Below the pieces are notes generated by a model that did no database searches, was not told where the DNA came from, and saw nothing but the letters and a program-made list of their open reading frames with translations. Shown piece by piece: positions 6,296-6,427 of a DNA stretch of 6,427 nt (position 1 is its first letter; each line of letters starts with the position of its first letter). Source of the DNA: an uncultured Bacilli bacterium (GTDB lineage Bacteria > Bacillota_I > Bacilli_A > RF39 > UBA660); contig CALWAA010000064.1 in the NCBI GenBank assembly GCA_944372725.1, positions 1 to 6,427 of the forward strand. The letters run 5' to 3'. Both the position numbers and the translations under genes were made by a program.

Positions 6296-6324
6296 ATTAT
6301 ATTATAATTTAGGGTAGATTTCAA
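6296..6324 (-). promoter_or_regulatory. SigA-type promoter of the nusB operon
   Basis: On the minus strand TTGAAA (6324-6319, five of six consensus bases) is followed by a 17-base spacer and a perfect TATAAT (6301-6296). A second overlapping TATAAT begins five bases upstream. Transcription would start about 10-13 bases before the AGGTGAT site or closer, giving a very short leader. It is the only near-consensus promoter in the window and faces nusB. Confidence 0.85.
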
Positions 6325-6357
6325 GCAAAGAAAAAGCAAGACGTAAATTCGACCGTT

Positions 6358-6363
6358 TATAAT
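6358..6363 (+). promoter_or_regulatory. Possible -10 box for the divergent right-edge gene
   Basis: A perfect TATAAT on the plus strand lies 48 bases before the ATG at 6411. No good -35 hexamer is present 16-18 bases upstream, where the sequence is AAGCAAG-like. If used, transcription would begin near 6370, inside the left arm of the following hairpin, which argues against the hairpin forming in that transcript. Confidence 0.3.
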
Positions 6364-6364
6364 T

Positions 6365-6395
6365 AACTGTGTAAATAGAAAAAACACAGTTTTTT
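6365..6395 (+). terminator. Terminator-like hairpin in the leader of the right-edge gene
   Basis: AACTGTGT (6365-6372) pairs perfectly with ACACAGTT (6384-6391) around an 11-base A-rich loop, followed by a T-run ending at 6395. This orientation terminates plus-strand transcription, yet the hairpin lies just five bases before the GGAGG site of the gene starting at 6411. No plus-strand gene precedes it in the window. It could be an attenuator, a block against antisense transcription from elsewhere, or a fortuitous inverted repeat. Confidence 0.55.
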
Positions 6396-6410
6396 AAATG
6401 GAGGTAAAAA

Positions 6411-6427
6411 ATGATAGAAATAACAAA
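6411..6427 (+). CDS. Start of a divergent gene, product unknown (runs off window)
   Basis: Only five full codons (MIEIT) are visible. The start is credible because a perfect GGAGG (6400-6404) lies six bases upstream of the ATG. The gene is divergent from nusB, with about 130 bases between the two starts. Nothing can be said about its function from this fragment. Confidence 0.6.

Noticed and set aside
6325..6345. A boxA-like TGCTTTTTC on the minus strand near nusB, considered for NusB autoregulation.
   Set aside because: It lies upstream of the nusB -35 box, so it would not be in the nusB transcript, and the motif is trivial in T-rich sequence.

Overview
The window comes from an AT-rich, low-GC Gram-positive genome. 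The best guess is a compact, gut-type Bacilli or Erysipelotrichia-like lineage of Bacillota. Reasons: strong GGAGG-type ribosome binding sites, tightly overlapping genes, an archaeal/eukaryotic-type prolyl-tRNA synthetase, and a SpoIVB-type sporulation protease. All complete genes stop with TAA or TAG and tryptophan is encoded by TGG, so nothing suggests a recoded TGA. The lineage call is inference; no rRNA or tRNA gene is present.

Nearly everything is on the minus strand, so the transcript reads from right to left. A consensus SigA-type promoter (6296-6324) opens a run of five genes: nusB, a small HipA-like kinase homologue, xseA, xseB and proS. These genes overlap by 1-11 bases or are 1 base apart, and each downstream start has its ribosome binding site inside the gene before it. 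A 61-base gap then leads to a SpoIVB-like S55 serine protease with signal peptide, PDZ domain and complete His-Asp-Ser triad. It ends in a clear intrinsic terminator that overlaps its own stop codon. Next comes a membrane-anchored SleB-like cell-wall hydrolase with its own terminator. At the left edge lies the 5' end of a RhuM-family gene. At the right edge a divergent plus-strand gene begins at 6411, behind a terminator-like hairpin in its leader.

The order nusB-xseA-xseB-...-spoIVB is a shrunken form of the classic Firmicutes nusB-folD-xseA-xseB-ispA-dxs-...-recN-spoIVB-spo0A neighbourhood. folD, the isoprenoid genes, argR/recN and spo0A are absent here, and proS occupies the middle. NusB acts in transcription antitermination, XseA/XseB form exonuclease VII, and ProS charges tRNA-Pro. 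SpoIVB and the SleB-like enzyme suggest that endospore functions persist.

The most unusual element is the short kinase-like protein locked between nusB and xseA by overlaps on both sides. It has HipA-type catalytic residues but no HipB-like partner. The RhuM-like gene marks a likely change from core to accessory DNA at the left edge. There is no gene-free stretch longer than 300 bases; the longest gap is 99-273.
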